From NCBI RefSeq assembly GCF_038095555.1, contig NZ_CP124591.1:1364001-1428000 (forward strand): DNA of 64,000 nt, in the 5' to 3' direction. A program made the translations under genes and the position numbers. The DNA is from Macrococcoides psychrotolerans. Lineage in GTDB: Bacteria > Bacillota > Bacilli > Staphylococcales > Staphylococcaceae. Below, in pieces: positions 34,655 to 44,078 of this stretch. Every line of letters begins with the position of its first letter. Position 1 is the first letter of the stretch. The notes beneath the pieces are model-generated. The model saw only the letters and a program-made list of their open reading frames with translations, did not search any database and had not been told where the DNA came from.

Positions 34655-34688
34655 AAGCAGTTAAATGAATAAATTCAAATAACTGCTT
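34655..34688 (-). terminator. Terminator or attenuator between icd and mdh
   Basis: AAGCAGTTA / TAACTGCTT stem extended by TGAAT / ATTCA after two mismatches, followed on the minus strand by TTTTTTAGGAGG. The T run abuts the mdh ribosome site. Confidence 0.75.
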
Positions 34689-34695
34689 CTGTTGA

Positions 34696-35958
34696 TTACA
34701 TATTTTTAATCAGTTCGTCTGCAAAGGCACCACATTTAACTTCTGTTGCACCTTCCATTAATCGCGCAAAGTCATAAGTAACTACTTTAGAAGCAATCGT
34801 TTTCTCCATAGATTTCGTAATGAGGTCTCCTGCTTCTTTCCATCCTAAATGCTCAAGCATCAATACTCCGCTTAAAATCACAGACGATGGATTAACTTTA
34901 TCTAATCCAGCATACTTAGGTGCTGTTCCGTGCGTAGCTTCAAATATTGCATGTCCTGATTCATAGTTAATATTCGCACCAGGTGCAATTCCGATACCAC
35001 CTACTTGAGCAGCAAGCGCATCAGAAATATAATCACCGTTTAAGTTCATCGTTGCAACAACATCAAATTCCGCTGGGCGCGTTAAAATTTGTTGTAAGAA
35101 GATATCAGCGATAGAATCTTTAATTAATATTTTACCTGCATCTAAAGCCGCTTCCTGTGCTTTATCAGCCGCTTCTGTACCATCTGCTTCTTTAATCTTG
35201 TCATATTCAGACCAAGTAAATACTTTATCACCGAATTCACGCTCTGCTAAATCATAACCCCACTGTTTAAACGCACCTTCAGTAAATTTCATGATATTCC
35301 CTTTATGGACTAATGTTACAGACTTACGTCCTTCAGTAATTGCATAATTGATTGCAGCACGTACTAGACGTTCTGTACCTTCTTTAGAAACAGGTTTAAT
35401 ACCAATACCTGATGTTTCTGGGAAACGAATATTTTTCGCACCCATTTCATTTTGTAAGAAATCAATAACTTTCTTAACTTCTTCTGAACCTTCCTTGAAT
35501 TCAATACCTGCATAGATATCTTCAGTGTTTTCACGGAAGATAACCATATCTGTATCTTCTGGACGCTTAACTGGTGAAGGTACACCTTCAAAGTAACGCA
35601 CCGGACGAAGACAAGTGAAAAGATCAAGCTCTTGACGTAAAGCAACATTTAAAGAACGAATACCTCCGCCGATTGGCGTTGTTAAAGGCCCTTTAATTGC
35701 AATTAAGTACTCATCAATCACATCTAACGTTTCTTGTGGTAACCATTCACCCGTTGCATCAAATGCTTTTTGACCAGCAAGTACTTCTTTCCATTCAATC
35801 TTCTTTTCTCCGTTGTATGCTTTTTCAACTGCTGCATCTAACACGCGGCTCGCTGCATTCCATATATCTGGACCTGTTCCATCACCAATGATAAATGGAA
35901 CTACAGGATGATTTGGTACGTTTAATACTCCATTAGAATTTGTAATTTTATCTGCCAT
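34696..35958 (-). CDS. icd: Isocitrate dehydrogenase (NADP+)
   Basis: Oxidative decarboxylation of isocitrate to 2-oxoglutarate. FIIGDGTGPDIWNAA at the start, substrate loop S/N-x-x-LR pattern in GGIRSLNVALRQELDLF, LVHKGNIMKFTEG and NLNGDYISDALAAQVGG (metal Asp), GTAPKYAG (cofactor). 420 residues from the ATG at 35958 with GGAGGA upstream. Between citZ (24 bp) and mdh. Confidence 0.96.
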   Translation of the reverse strand: MADKITNSNGVLNVPNHPVVPFIIGDGTGPDIWNAASRVLDAAVEKAYNGEKKIEWKEVLAGQKAFDATGEWLPQETLDVIDEYLIAIKGPLTTPIGGGIRSLNVALRQELDLFTCLRPVRYFEGVPSPVKRPEDTDMVIFRENTEDIYAGIEFKEGSEEVKKVIDFLQNEMGAKNIRFPETSGIGIKPVSKEGTERLVRAAINYAITEGRKSVTLVHKGNIMKFTEGAFKQWGYDLAEREFGDKVFTWSEYDKIKEADGTEAADKAQEAALDAGKILIKDSIADIFLQQILTRPAEFDVVATMNLNGDYISDALAAQVGGIGIAPGANINYESGHAIFEATHGTAPKYAGLDKVNPSSVILSGVLMLEHLGWKEAGDLITKSMEKTIASKVVTYDFARLMEGATEVKCGAFADELIKNM

Positions 35959-35982
35959 TATATATTCCTCCATATTTGTATT

Positions 35983-37101
35983 TTATCGTTCCTCAACTGG
36001 TACATACTTACGGCCAACTTCACCGATATAGTTTGCACGCGGACGAATGATACGGTTATCATTATATTGCTCAAGAATATGAGCAATCCAGCCAGATGTA
36101 CGACTTACTGCAAAGATTGGTGTAAATAGATCATGTTCGATACCCATTGAGTGATAAACCGTTGCTGAGTAGAAATCAACGTTTGGTAATAACCCTTTTT
36201 TCTCCTTTAATAAATCAGCAATTTTAACTGACATTTCGAAAAGTTCTTTATGCCCAGTTTCGTCTGTAATCTTACAAGACATCTCTTTTAAATATTTAGC
36301 ACGTGGATCTCCGTTTTTATACACACGGTGACCAAATCCCATAATCTTTTCTTTATTCTCAATTTTTTTATTGATATAGTCTTCAACATTATCGATTGAA
36401 CCGATTTCACTCAACATCTTCATAACTTGTTCGTTTGCACCACCGTGAAGCGGCCCCTTTAGTGCACCAGCTGCAGCAACGACACCTGAATACATATCAG
36501 ATAATGTAGATACAGCGACACGTGCCGTAAACGTAGACGCATTCAGTTCATGATCGGCATGAAGAATCAATGCTTTGTTGAAGCCTTCCTCCTGAATTGC
36601 TGTTGGTTCCTCACCAAATAACATATAAAGGAAGTTCGCTGCATAGCTTAATTCTTTCTTTGGTTTAACCACTTCTTTTCCTTGACGAACTCGTGCAAAT
36701 GCAGCAACAAGCGATGCTACTTTTGCCTGAATACGAATCGCTTTATCCATATGTGCATCTTCATTGAACTCATCAGCACGTGGATCGAAATGAGCAAGGT
36801 ATGACAATGAAGTACGAAGTCCTGTCATTGGATGCACAGCATCCGCAGTATAATCTTCGAAATGACTATACATTCTTGGGTGTAGATTCATATATTCGAT
36901 AAGCTGAGATTTTAAATTTTCTAGTTCTTCTTTATTCGGTAATCTGAAATTCCAAAGTAAGAAGATTACTTCTTCAAACGATGCATTTTCAGTTAAGTCA
37001 TCAATTTCATAACCTGCATATGTCAGTTGATCCCCAACAATCGAACTCACTTTTGTGTTCGAAGCTATAATACCTTCAAGCCCTTTAACTAATTCTGCCA
37101 T
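35983..37101 (-). CDS. citZ: Citrate synthase
   Basis: Condenses oxaloacetate and acetyl-CoA. Catalytic histidines in LHADHELNASTFTAR and MGFGHRVYKNGDPR, with GPLHGGANEQVM, and the Asp in VDFYSATVYHSMGI. 372 residues, short Gram-positive type. I use the ATG at 37101, preceded by AAAGGGGA; the longer reading has no ribosome site. Confidence 0.96.
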   Translation of the reverse strand: MAELVKGLEGIIASNTKVSSIVGDQLTYAGYEIDDLTENASFEEVIFLLWNFRLPNKEELENLKSQLIEYMNLHPRMYSHFEDYTADAVHPMTGLRTSLSYLAHFDPRADEFNEDAHMDKAIRIQAKVASLVAAFARVRQGKEVVKPKKELSYAANFLYMLFGEEPTAIQEEGFNKALILHADHELNASTFTARVAVSTLSDMYSGVVAAAGALKGPLHGGANEQVMKMLSEIGSIDNVEDYINKKIENKEKIMGFGHRVYKNGDPRAKYLKEMSCKITDETGHKELFEMSVKIADLLKEKKGLLPNVDFYSATVYHSMGIEHDLFTPIFAVSRTSGWIAHILEQYNDNRIIRPRANYIGEVGRKYVPVEER

Positions 37102-37162
37102 TTCTATTTCCCCTTTACAACAAAATTTTGCTATGCCCAATGTAACGGCTTTCACACTTCAT

Positions 37163-37191
37163 ATTATAGCTAATTGTCTTTATTTTGTGAA
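37163..37191 (-). promoter_or_regulatory. Promoter of citZ-icd(-mdh)
   Basis: TTCACA (37191-37186), 17-base spacer and TATAAT (37168-37163) on the minus strand, about 60 bases before the citZ start. Confidence 0.65.
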
Positions 37192-37261
37192 TGATTATGA
37201 ATTATAGTAGTTTATTATTGAGGGTCATAAGTTTTAGTTATAGATATATTTCAAAAAAAGT

Positions 37262-37290
37262 TTGAAGTTTTTGATAATTCATAACATAAT
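37262..37290 (+). promoter_or_regulatory. Promoter of the amino-acid permease
   Basis: TTGAAG (37262-37267), 17-base spacer and CATAAT (37285-37290), 30 bases before the start codon. Confidence 0.6.
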
Positions 37291-37320
37291 AGAAAAATAC
37301 TAAGGAAAGAAGGAAAAAAT

Positions 37321-38730
37321 GTGAATACTCAATCAAATAGTAACAGTCAAAATGGTTTACAGCGTGCGCTTTCAAACAGACATATTCAGCTTATTGCAAT
37401 TGGTGGAGCTATAGGTACCGGACTATTTTTAGGAGCTGGTAAATCTATCAATTTCGCAGGACCTTCGATATTATTGACATACCTCGTTATAGGATTGTTC
37501 TTATTCTTATTTATGCGAGGGCTTGGAGAATTATTATTATCCAATACGAATTATCATTCATTTACTGATATTGCAAGAGATTATCTTGGAGATTTCATGG
37601 GGTATATTACAGGCTGGACATATTGGTTCTGCTGGGTTGTAACTGGAATGGCAGAAGTGACTGCCGTTGCGAAGTACGTTCAATTTTGGTGGCCGGACTT
37701 CCCGACATGGGCATCTTCTTTAATCTGTATCGTTGTATTGATGGGACTGAATTTACTTACAGCCAAACTCTTCGGAGAACTTGAATTCTGGTTTGCTATC
37801 ATTAAAGTAATTACAATCATCGCACTTATACTTGTTGGTATTATCCTAATTGTAATCGGGTTTGAAACGAAGTTTGGACATGCATCACTTACTAATCTAT
37901 GGTCACATAACGGTTTTTTCCCGAATGGAATGAATGGTTTTCTGCTGAGCTTCCAGATGGCAATATTTAGTTTCGTAGGAATCGAGCTTATCGGTGTTAC
38001 AGCGGGCGAAGCTCAAGATCCAGAGAAAACATTACCTCGTGCAATAAACAGTGTACCTATTCGTATCGTTTTATTTTATATTGGTTCTTTAATCATCATC
38101 ATGAGTGTTACACCATGGGACAAAATCGATCCGAACGAAAGTCCATTCGTTAAGTTCTTTGGACTGATCGGTATCGGATTTGCAGCAAGTTTAATCAATT
38201 TTGTAGTTATCACATCCGCATCATCTTCATGTAACAGCGGAATCTTTTCAAACAGCCGTATGCTATTCGGATTAAGTAAAAACTTCTCAAAGGGAGATGA
38301 CAGCTTCTTTCAAAGAACGAATAAAGCTGGCGTACCAGCGAATGCAGTTGTGTTCTCAAGTGTACTTCTATTAATATCCGTATTATTGAACTATATTATT
38401 CCGAATGCAAATGCTGTATTTACACTCGTAACTACAGTTGCTACTGTATTCTTTATCGTTGTATGGTCAATTATTATGTTCGCTTATTTGAAATATTTAA
38501 AAACACGACCAGAACTTCATGAACATAGTACTTATAAAATGCCTGGCGGAAAAATAGCAGCCTACATTGTACTTGCATTCTTTGCCTTTGTGTTCATGCT
38601 CTTATTTATAGCAGAAGACACACGTTTGGGATTATTCGTTTCACCATTATGGTTTATCCTATTAGCAGTTATGTATTATGTGCAGGGTGGATTTAAGAAA
38701 GACAACTTCGAAAAACATAATTATAGATAA
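37321..38730 (+). CDS. APC-family amino-acid permease (CycA/AapA type)
   Basis: Twelve-helix proton symporter. Helix 1 motif RHIQLIAIGGAIGTGLFLGAGKSI, family signature SFVGIELIGVTAGEAQDPEKTLPRAI, and FSNSRMLFGLSK. Pattern is closest to the D-serine/D-alanine/glycine transporters of staphylococci, but substrate assignment in this family is unreliable. Starts with GTG at 37321 after GAAGGA. Divergent from citZ and convergent with pyk, sharing a terminator. Confidence 0.88.
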   Translation: MNTQSNSNSQNGLQRALSNRHIQLIAIGGAIGTGLFLGAGKSINFAGPSILLTYLVIGLFLFLFMRGLGELLLSNTNYHSFTDIARDYLGDFMGYITGWTYWFCWVVTGMAEVTAVAKYVQFWWPDFPTWASSLICIVVLMGLNLLTAKLFGELEFWFAIIKVITIIALILVGIILIVIGFETKFGHASLTNLWSHNGFFPNGMNGFLLSFQMAIFSFVGIELIGVTAGEAQDPEKTLPRAINSVPIRIVLFYIGSLIIIMSVTPWDKIDPNESPFVKFFGLIGIGFAASLINFVVITSASSSCNSGIFSNSRMLFGLSKNFSKGDDSFFQRTNKAGVPANAVVFSSVLLLISVLLNYIIPNANAVFTLVTTVATVFFIVVWSIIMFAYLKYLKTRPELHEHSTYKMPGGKIAAYIVLAFFAFVFMLLFIAEDTRLGLFVSPLWFILLAVMYYVQGGFKKDNFEKHNYR

Positions 38731-38786
38731 AGAAAGTATCAAGGGCATTTAGCTTCAATTATAATCAAAAAAGTTTACAGAAATCA

Positions 38787-38820
38787 AAAATAAGGATGAG
38801 CAAATGCTCATCCTTATTTT
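38787..38820. terminator. Bidirectional terminator between the permease and pyk
   Basis: Perfect 16-bp stem (AAAATAAGGATGAGCA) with a 2-base formal loop; flanked by A and T tracts for both directions and overlapping the pyk stop codon. Confidence 0.9.
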
Positions 38821-40579
38821 AGTTTACTTTTGCGTGCCCGATATATACTTTATTATGCTGTGCATCTACTGTTACAAGTGTACCGTTTTCTAATGTATTC
38901 ATCACATCCTGGACACCTACGATTGTCGGTTTACCGAGATTAAGCCCAACGACTGCCGCATGTGATGTTAATCCACCTTCTTCAGTTACAATCGCAACTG
39001 CCTGTTCAAGATAAGGTACCATATCTGCATCTGTCTGCGGTGATACGACAACTTTGTCCGTCATATCAATACCTTGTAGTTCTTCTGCACTATTTGCTTT
39101 AATGACCTTGCCGTGTGCTGCAGTTCTACCTATACCTGTTCCTGCTGCAATCACATCACCAATCAGATGAATCTTCATTAAGTTCGTAGTTCCTGCTTCA
39201 CCTGTTGGGATACCTGCTGTAATAATGATTAAATCTCCATTTTCGACAGTTCCTATTTCAATTGCTGCCTGTACAGATTTATCTAATAATTCATCTGTTG
39301 TAGATTTACCAGTCTTCACTATAGGTATTACGCCCCATACTAAAGAAAGATGTCTCGCTGTTTCTTCATAAGGTGTTACTGCGATAATATGTGCATGTGG
39401 GCGATATTTAGAGATTATCTGTGCTGTTGTACCACTTTCAGTTGCAGCGACAATCGTCTGTACGTCTAAATTTAAAGCAGTATGAGCTACAGACACACCA
39501 ATCGCATTTACCATAGATGGCTGATTTAATTTCGTACGGTCTGAAAGCATGCGCTTATAATCTTGTGCTTCTTCTGCAGCAAATGCAATATTGTGCATCG
39601 TCTTAACCGATTCTTCCGGATATAATCCTGCAGCCGTTTCACCTGATAACATCACTGCGTCACTTCCATCATAGATGGCGTTGGCAACGTCACTTGCTTC
39701 TGCACGTGTACAACGTGGGTTACGCTGCATAGAATCGAGCATCTGTGTGGCAGTGATTACAGGTTTTCCGAGAATATTACACTTCTGAATCAATTCTTTC
39801 TGTACTAGCGGTACTTGCTCAGCGGGTATTTCAACCCCCATATCTCCACGTGCAATCATCAGTCCATCAGAAACTTCCAGAATCTGATCGATATTCTCTA
39901 TCCCTTCTTCATTTTCAATTTTAGGGATAATATGAATAAAGTCGCATTGATTTTTCTCTAATATTTCACGAATTTCTAATACATCACTCGCACGACGTAC
40001 AAATGATGCCGCAATGAAGTCTACTTTCTGTTCGATACCGAATAGAATATCTGAAGCATCTTTATCTGTAATTCCAGGCAAGTTTACTTTGACACCAGGT
40101 AAATTTACACCTTTCTTATTCTTTAGTTCACCTGCATTGATGACGTCACATACAATCTTACCTTCGTCATGCAGGATATCTTTGACCTTAAGTTCGATCA
40201 ATCCATCGTCTAACAAAATTGTAGAACCTATATGAATATCATTGATTAGTTCAGGATACGTGACCGAGAACTCTGCAGGCGTGCCCAATACTTGTTCCAT
40301 ATTGACTGTAACAGTTGAACCTTTGACAAGTTCAATCTTATCGTTTCCCATATTATGTGTTCTAATTTCAGGACCTTTCGTATCAAGCAAGATTGCTACC
40401 GTCTTATTTAAACGTTGCGCTACAGAGCGAATTGTCTCGATACGTGCCTGATGTTCCTCGTGTGAACCATGCGAGAAATTAAGTCGAGCAACGTTCATAC
40501 CCGCATTCATCAATTTCTCTAACATTTCAGGAGATTCTGAAGCCGGTCCGATTGTACATACTATTTTAGTTTTTCTCAT
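38819..40579 (-). CDS. pyk: Pyruvate kinase
   Basis: Final ATP-forming step of glycolysis. TIM-barrel core with KIVCTIGPASES, ARLNFSHGSHEEH, DTKGPEIRT and the catalytic MIARGDMGVEIPAEQVP; the extra C-terminal PEP-utilising-like domain (about residues 475-586, with GGLTSHAAVVGLNLGKPTIVG) is typical of Bacillus and staphylococci. 586 residues from the ATG at 40579, preceded by GGAGG. Downstream of pfkA by about 40 bases, forming a pfkA-pyk operon. Confidence 0.96.
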   Translation of the reverse strand: MRKTKIVCTIGPASESPEMLEKLMNAGMNVARLNFSHGSHEEHQARIETIRSVAQRLNKTVAILLDTKGPEIRTHNMGNDKIELVKGSTVTVNMEQVLGTPAEFSVTYPELINDIHIGSTILLDDGLIELKVKDILHDEGKIVCDVINAGELKNKKGVNLPGVKVNLPGITDKDASDILFGIEQKVDFIAASFVRRASDVLEIREILEKNQCDFIHIIPKIENEEGIENIDQILEVSDGLMIARGDMGVEIPAEQVPLVQKELIQKCNILGKPVITATQMLDSMQRNPRCTRAEASDVANAIYDGSDAVMLSGETAAGLYPEESVKTMHNIAFAAEEAQDYKRMLSDRTKLNQPSMVNAIGVSVAHTALNLDVQTIVAATESGTTAQIISKYRPHAHIIAVTPYEETARHLSLVWGVIPIVKTGKSTTDELLDKSVQAAIEIGTVENGDLIIITAGIPTGEAGTTNLMKIHLIGDVIAAGTGIGRTAAHGKVIKANSAEELQGIDMTDKVVVSPQTDADMVPYLEQAVAIVTEEGGLTSHAAVVGLNLGKPTIVGVQDVMNTLENGTLVTVDAQHNKVYIGHAKVN

Positions 40580-40619
40580 TTTATGAGCCTCCATTATATT
40601 TGTTGCGACACTTATTGCA

Positions 40620-41579
40620 TTATATCGATAATTCATTAGATAAATCATACATCTTCTCATCTAAATGATGGACAGATGTGAAGATATCTTCAAACTTAGT
40701 CTTAGATAAACTATTATTCTGAATGCCAACTGCAAGACCAGTTTCATTATTCATCAGCAGTTCTACAGCATAGCCACCTAGACGACTTGCAAGTACTCTA
40801 TCCATTCCAGAAGGTGAGCCTCCACGCTGCATATGACCAAGTACCGAGATACGAGTATCAACATTAATATATTTCTTTAGTTCCTGACCACATTCTTCAC
40901 CGGTCATAACGCCTTCAGCAACAACGATGATAGAATGTTTCTTGCCACGTTCGATCCCTTGTTGAATTTTATCTGCAATGACCTTGACATCTTTACGGTG
41001 CTCTGGACACAATACTGTCTCAGCACCTCCTGCAAGACCAGACCATAGCGCTAAGTCTCCGGCATCTCTCCCCATGACTTCTACGATGAATGTACGTTCA
41101 TGACTCGACGCTGTATCTCTAATCTTATCAATTGCTTCTACAATCGTATTTAAAGCCGTATCAAATCCTATCGTAAAGTCTGTGCCGTTGATATCATTAT
41201 CGATTGTTCCTGGAATACCGATTGTCTTTATGCCTTCTTCATTCAGTCTTTGAGCACCACGATAACTTCCATCGCCACCAATAACCACTAGACCTTCGAT
41301 ACCAAGATTATTTAAATTGGCAATCGCCTGCTTACGTACTTCTGGATCTTTAAATTCTGGACAACGTGCCGACTGCAGAAACGTCCCCCCACGCTGTATC
41401 TTATCCCCTACAGTACCACGTTCCATCTTCTTAATATTATTATTGATTAATCCTTGATACCCTTGATATACGCCATAAACTTCTATGCCATAATACATTG
41501 CTTTACGCACAACAGCACGAACAGCAGCATTCATTCCAGGTGCATCGCCACCACTCGTTAATACAGCTATCTTTTTCAT
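40620..41579 (-). CDS. pfkA: 6-phosphofructokinase
   Basis: ATP-dependent phosphorylation of fructose-6-phosphate, 319 residues. LTSGGDAPGMNAAVRAVV, GGDGSYRGA (ATP), PGTIDNDINGTDFTIGFDTA (catalytic Asp) and EVMGRDAGDLAL (effector/substrate). Upstream of pyk, with a cre-like site in its leader region. Confidence 0.97.
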   Translation of the reverse strand: MKKIAVLTSGGDAPGMNAAVRAVVRKAMYYGIEVYGVYQGYQGLINNNIKKMERGTVGDKIQRGGTFLQSARCPEFKDPEVRKQAIANLNNLGIEGLVVIGGDGSYRGAQRLNEEGIKTIGIPGTIDNDINGTDFTIGFDTALNTIVEAIDKIRDTASSHERTFIVEVMGRDAGDLALWSGLAGGAETVLCPEHRKDVKVIADKIQQGIERGKKHSIIVVAEGVMTGEECGQELKKYINVDTRISVLGHMQRGGSPSGMDRVLASRLGGYAVELLMNNETGLAVGIQNNSLSKTKFEDIFTSVHHLDEKMYDLSNELSI

Positions 41580-41664
41580 ATCAATTCCTCACTTTGTGTA
41601 TTCTTTATCTTTAAATTAACACATTACTTTCACATTATCCATCAATATCACATGTTCGTAACAA

Positions 41665-41678
41665 TGAAAACGTTTTAA
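41665..41678. promoter_or_regulatory. Possible cre site upstream of pfkA
   Basis: TGAAAACGTTTTAA fits the CcpA consensus TGWAARCGNTWNCW at 13 of 14 positions and lies about 86 bases before pfkA. Confidence 0.4.
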
Positions 41679-41694
41679 AAAAACATTCAAAAAA

Positions 41695-41727
41695 AAACGT
41701 CGCCAACTCATTATTTAGACAACGTTT
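41695..41727 (-). terminator. Terminator of the accDA operon
   Basis: On the minus strand AAACGTTGTC pairs with GGCGACGTTT (two G-U pairs) and is followed by TTTTTTG. Confidence 0.75.
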
Positions 41728-41760
41728 TCAACTATCTTTTCATATTATGTTAATATCTTT

Positions 41761-42705
41761 TTATTTGATTTCACCGATTGCTCTAAACTTATCATAACGT
41801 TGCTGCACAATGTCCTCTGCAGAGCGTTGTGAAAGTTCACGAATATACGGAGTTAATGCTTTATTGATCAACTGACTTTGTTGTGCGATATCTCGATGTG
41901 CACCACCAGGTATTTCATGAATCACTTCATCTACGACGCCAAGTTCAAGTAAGTCAGGTGCAGTAATCTTCATCGTTTCTGCCGACAACTGGGCCAGTGT
42001 ACTATCTTTCCACAGTAACGCTGCCGCACCTTCTGGAGAAATGACGGAATACGTTGCGTTTTCTAACATTAACAATGTATTACATACACCTAAACCAAGT
42101 GCTCCACCACTCCCACCTTCCCCGATGACAATCGAGATAACCGGTACTTTAAGTGCAGCCATCTCTACTAGATTGCGTGCAATCGATTCACTCTGCCCGC
42201 GTTCTTCAGCTGCTTTACCAGGATATGCTCCTTTCGTATCGATAAAGCATATAATCGGACGGTTGAACTTTTCAGCTTGCTTCATCAATCGCATCGCTTT
42301 ACGATAACCTTCTGGATGCGCCATACCGAAATTTCTGTATATATTATCTTTCGTCTCTTTTCCTCTTTGGTGACCAATGACAGTAACAGGACGGCCTTGG
42401 AAAGAAGCAATACCTCCGACGATTGCAGGATCATCTCTAAAGTTTCTATCTCCATGAAATTCCATAAACTCATCAAATAGATGCGCAATATAATCTAAAG
42501 TTGTCGGTCTTTCACCTAGACGTGCAATCTGCACTCTTTGCCAAGGGGACAGATCGGCATAGATTGATTTAAATAGGTTTTCTTTCTTTGCCTTCAGTAA
42601 TTCTACCTCATGTGTTAAATCAACATCAGATGCTTTCATATACTGCTCTATATCTTGAATTTTCTTTTCGATATCTCTAATAGGTTGTTCAAAATCCAGC
42701 ACCAT
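41761..42705 (-). CDS. accA: Acetyl-CoA carboxylase carboxyltransferase subunit alpha
   Basis: With AccD transfers the carboxyl from biotin to acetyl-CoA for fatty-acid synthesis. Crotonase-like fold: DYIAHLFDEFMEFHGDR, FGMAHPEGYRKAMRLM, IDTKGAYPGKAAEERGQSE and IGEGGSGGALGLG oxyanion-hole glycines. 314 residues. Its ATG overlaps the accD stop codon. Confidence 0.97.
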   Translation of the reverse strand: MVLDFEQPIRDIEKKIQDIEQYMKASDVDLTHEVELLKAKKENLFKSIYADLSPWQRVQIARLGERPTTLDYIAHLFDEFMEFHGDRNFRDDPAIVGGIASFQGRPVTVIGHQRGKETKDNIYRNFGMAHPEGYRKAMRLMKQAEKFNRPIICFIDTKGAYPGKAAEERGQSESIARNLVEMAALKVPVISIVIGEGGSGGALGLGVCNTLLMLENATYSVISPEGAAALLWKDSTLAQLSAETMKITAPDLLELGVVDEVIHEIPGGAHRDIAQQSQLINKALTPYIRELSQRSAEDIVQQRYDKFRAIGEIK

Positions 42706-43562
42706 TAATTTTCACCCCTTTGATGTAATTTCAAGATTGTAGTAAGGACCTCTTTCATCTCATTACGATGGACAACTTTATCAAGCTGTCCATGATCCAG
42801 TAGAAATTCAGCGGTCTGGAAATCATCAGGTAATTTCTCATTAATCGTCTGTTCGATGATACGTCGTCCTGCAAATCCAATCAAACTTTCTGGTTCCGCA
42901 AGATTAATATCTCCGACAGATGCAAAACTTGCAGATACACCACCTGTCGTAGGATGTGTCATGAATGCAATGTATAATAACCCTGCTTCACGATGTCGGT
43001 TCAAAGCCACACTCACTTTGGCCATTTGCATCAGCGATAGTATTCCTTCCTGCATTCTCGCACCACCACTTGCTGTAAAGATAATAAAAGGCATCTGCTG
43101 TTTCGTCGCATATTCAATTACACGTGTAATCTTCTCTCCAACAACCGTTCCCATAGAGCCCATACGAAACCTTGAATCCATTACAGCGATACCCGTTTCA
43201 TAGCCGTTGATAGTACCCCATCCGGTTACGACTGCTTCATCAATCTCCGTCTTCATTCTATCTTTCTCTATTTTCTCTTCATAATTCGGAAAGTTAAGCG
43301 GATTGACTGGTTCAACATGTTTATCCAGTTCCTTAAATGTATCTTTATCCATCAAAGCATCAATGCGGTCATAGGCGTTCATCGCCATGTGATGATCACA
43401 GTTAAAACAGACATTTAGATTTTCTTGCAGCTCTTTTGTATACATGATTTTTTGACATTTTGGACATTTCGCCATTATACCTTCAGGTACTTCTGTATCT
43501 GTCATATTTTTAACGGTTACATATTTTTTCTTCTTATTCTTTTTAAAGATATCCTTAAACAT
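42705..43562 (-). CDS. accD: Acetyl-CoA carboxylase carboxyltransferase subunit beta
   Basis: Partner of AccA. N-terminal C4 zinc finger (AKCPKCQKIMYTKEL...VCFNCDHHM), then the carboxyltransferase domain with FTASGGARMQEGILSLMQMAK and THPTTGGVSASFA. I use the ATG at 43562 (MFKDIFKKNKK), about 285 residues; upstream codons belong to the end of the GntR gene, which stops 5 bases before. Translational coupling through gntR-accD-accA is likely. Confidence 0.95.
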   Translation of the reverse strand: MFKDIFKKNKKKKYVTVKNMTDTEVPEGIMAKCPKCQKIMYTKELQENLNVCFNCDHHMAMNAYDRIDALMDKDTFKELDKHVEPVNPLNFPNYEEKIEKDRMKTEIDEAVVTGWGTINGYETGIAVMDSRFRMGSMGTVVGEKITRVIEYATKQQMPFIIFTASGGARMQEGILSLMQMAKVSVALNRHREAGLLYIAFMTHPTTGGVSASFASVGDINLAEPESLIGFAGRRIIEQTINEKLPDDFQTAEFLLDHGQLDKVVHRNEMKEVLTTILKLHQRGEN

Positions 43563-43566
43563 ATGC

Positions 43567-44001
43567 TCACGCCTTCTCATCATAAGTCGCTTCATAGCGC
43601 TTTAATAATTTCCAAACTCTAAACATGATTGTGTTGCTTGTATTGATACATTCTTCAATCGTCTTGTTCTCTTCAATTGTTATACTGCTTTCAATCATAT
43701 GTATAAAATCCTTTATTTCACCTGTTTGTGCCCTTGACGTGATCAAATATCCACCTATCAGCTCGAAGAACTGGTTATTATCCATATCAGATAAATAAGT
43801 TCCTTCGCCCCGTCTTGTCTCGATAACGCCAAGAATCTCAAGTGCGCGTAATGCTTCTCTTATGCTTGAGCGACTAATATTGAGTAATTCGCTCAAATGT
43901 CTTTCAGATGGAAGTTTATCACCAGACTTCAGTCCATCATTCTTTATCATACGGTCGATTTCATCTAAAACATGATTAAAACCTTTATGCGGGGTATTCA
44001 C
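43567..44001 (-). CDS. GntR/FadR-type regulator with shortened C-terminal domain
   Basis: 144-residue repressor candidate. Residues ~10-75 are a GntR winged helix (GLKSGDKLPSERHLSELLNISRSSIREALRALEILGVIETRRGEGTYL). Only about 70 residues follow, roughly half of a FadR/FCD effector domain, and the metal-binding histidines of FCD are not evident. GTG start with GGAGGTG upstream. It is the first gene of an operon with accD and accA, and a perfect 29-bp palindrome containing TGGTC-N-GACCA lies 18 bases upstream. By context it probably controls acetyl-CoA carboxylase expression and itself; the effector is unknown. Confidence 0.85.
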   Translation of the reverse strand: MNTPHKGFNHVLDEIDRMIKNDGLKSGDKLPSERHLSELLNISRSSIREALRALEILGVIETRRGEGTYLSDMDNNQFFELIGGYLITSRAQTGEIKDFIHMIESSITIEENKTIEECINTSNTIMFRVWKLLKRYEATYDEKA

Positions 44002-44018
44002 AGTTGCACCTCCAAAAG

Positions 44019-44047
44019 AATCCTTAGTGGTCTGACCACTAAGGATT
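44019..44047. promoter_or_regulatory. Perfect 29-bp palindrome upstream of gntR-accDA
   Basis: Two 14-base arms (AATCCTTAGTGGTC and its complement) around one T. The core TGGTC-T-GACCA is the FadR-class GntR operator pattern. On the minus strand the palindrome is followed by CTTTT, so it might also terminate dnaE transcripts. It lies downstream of a TATATT (-10 candidate, about 44056-44051), a good operator position. Confidence 0.7.
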
Positions 44048-44078
44048 AATATATCACATGTTTAATTTTTAATAAAGT

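Noticed and set aside
42856..43203. 115-codon plus-strand frame
   Set aside because: Exact antisense shadow of accD with no ribosome site.
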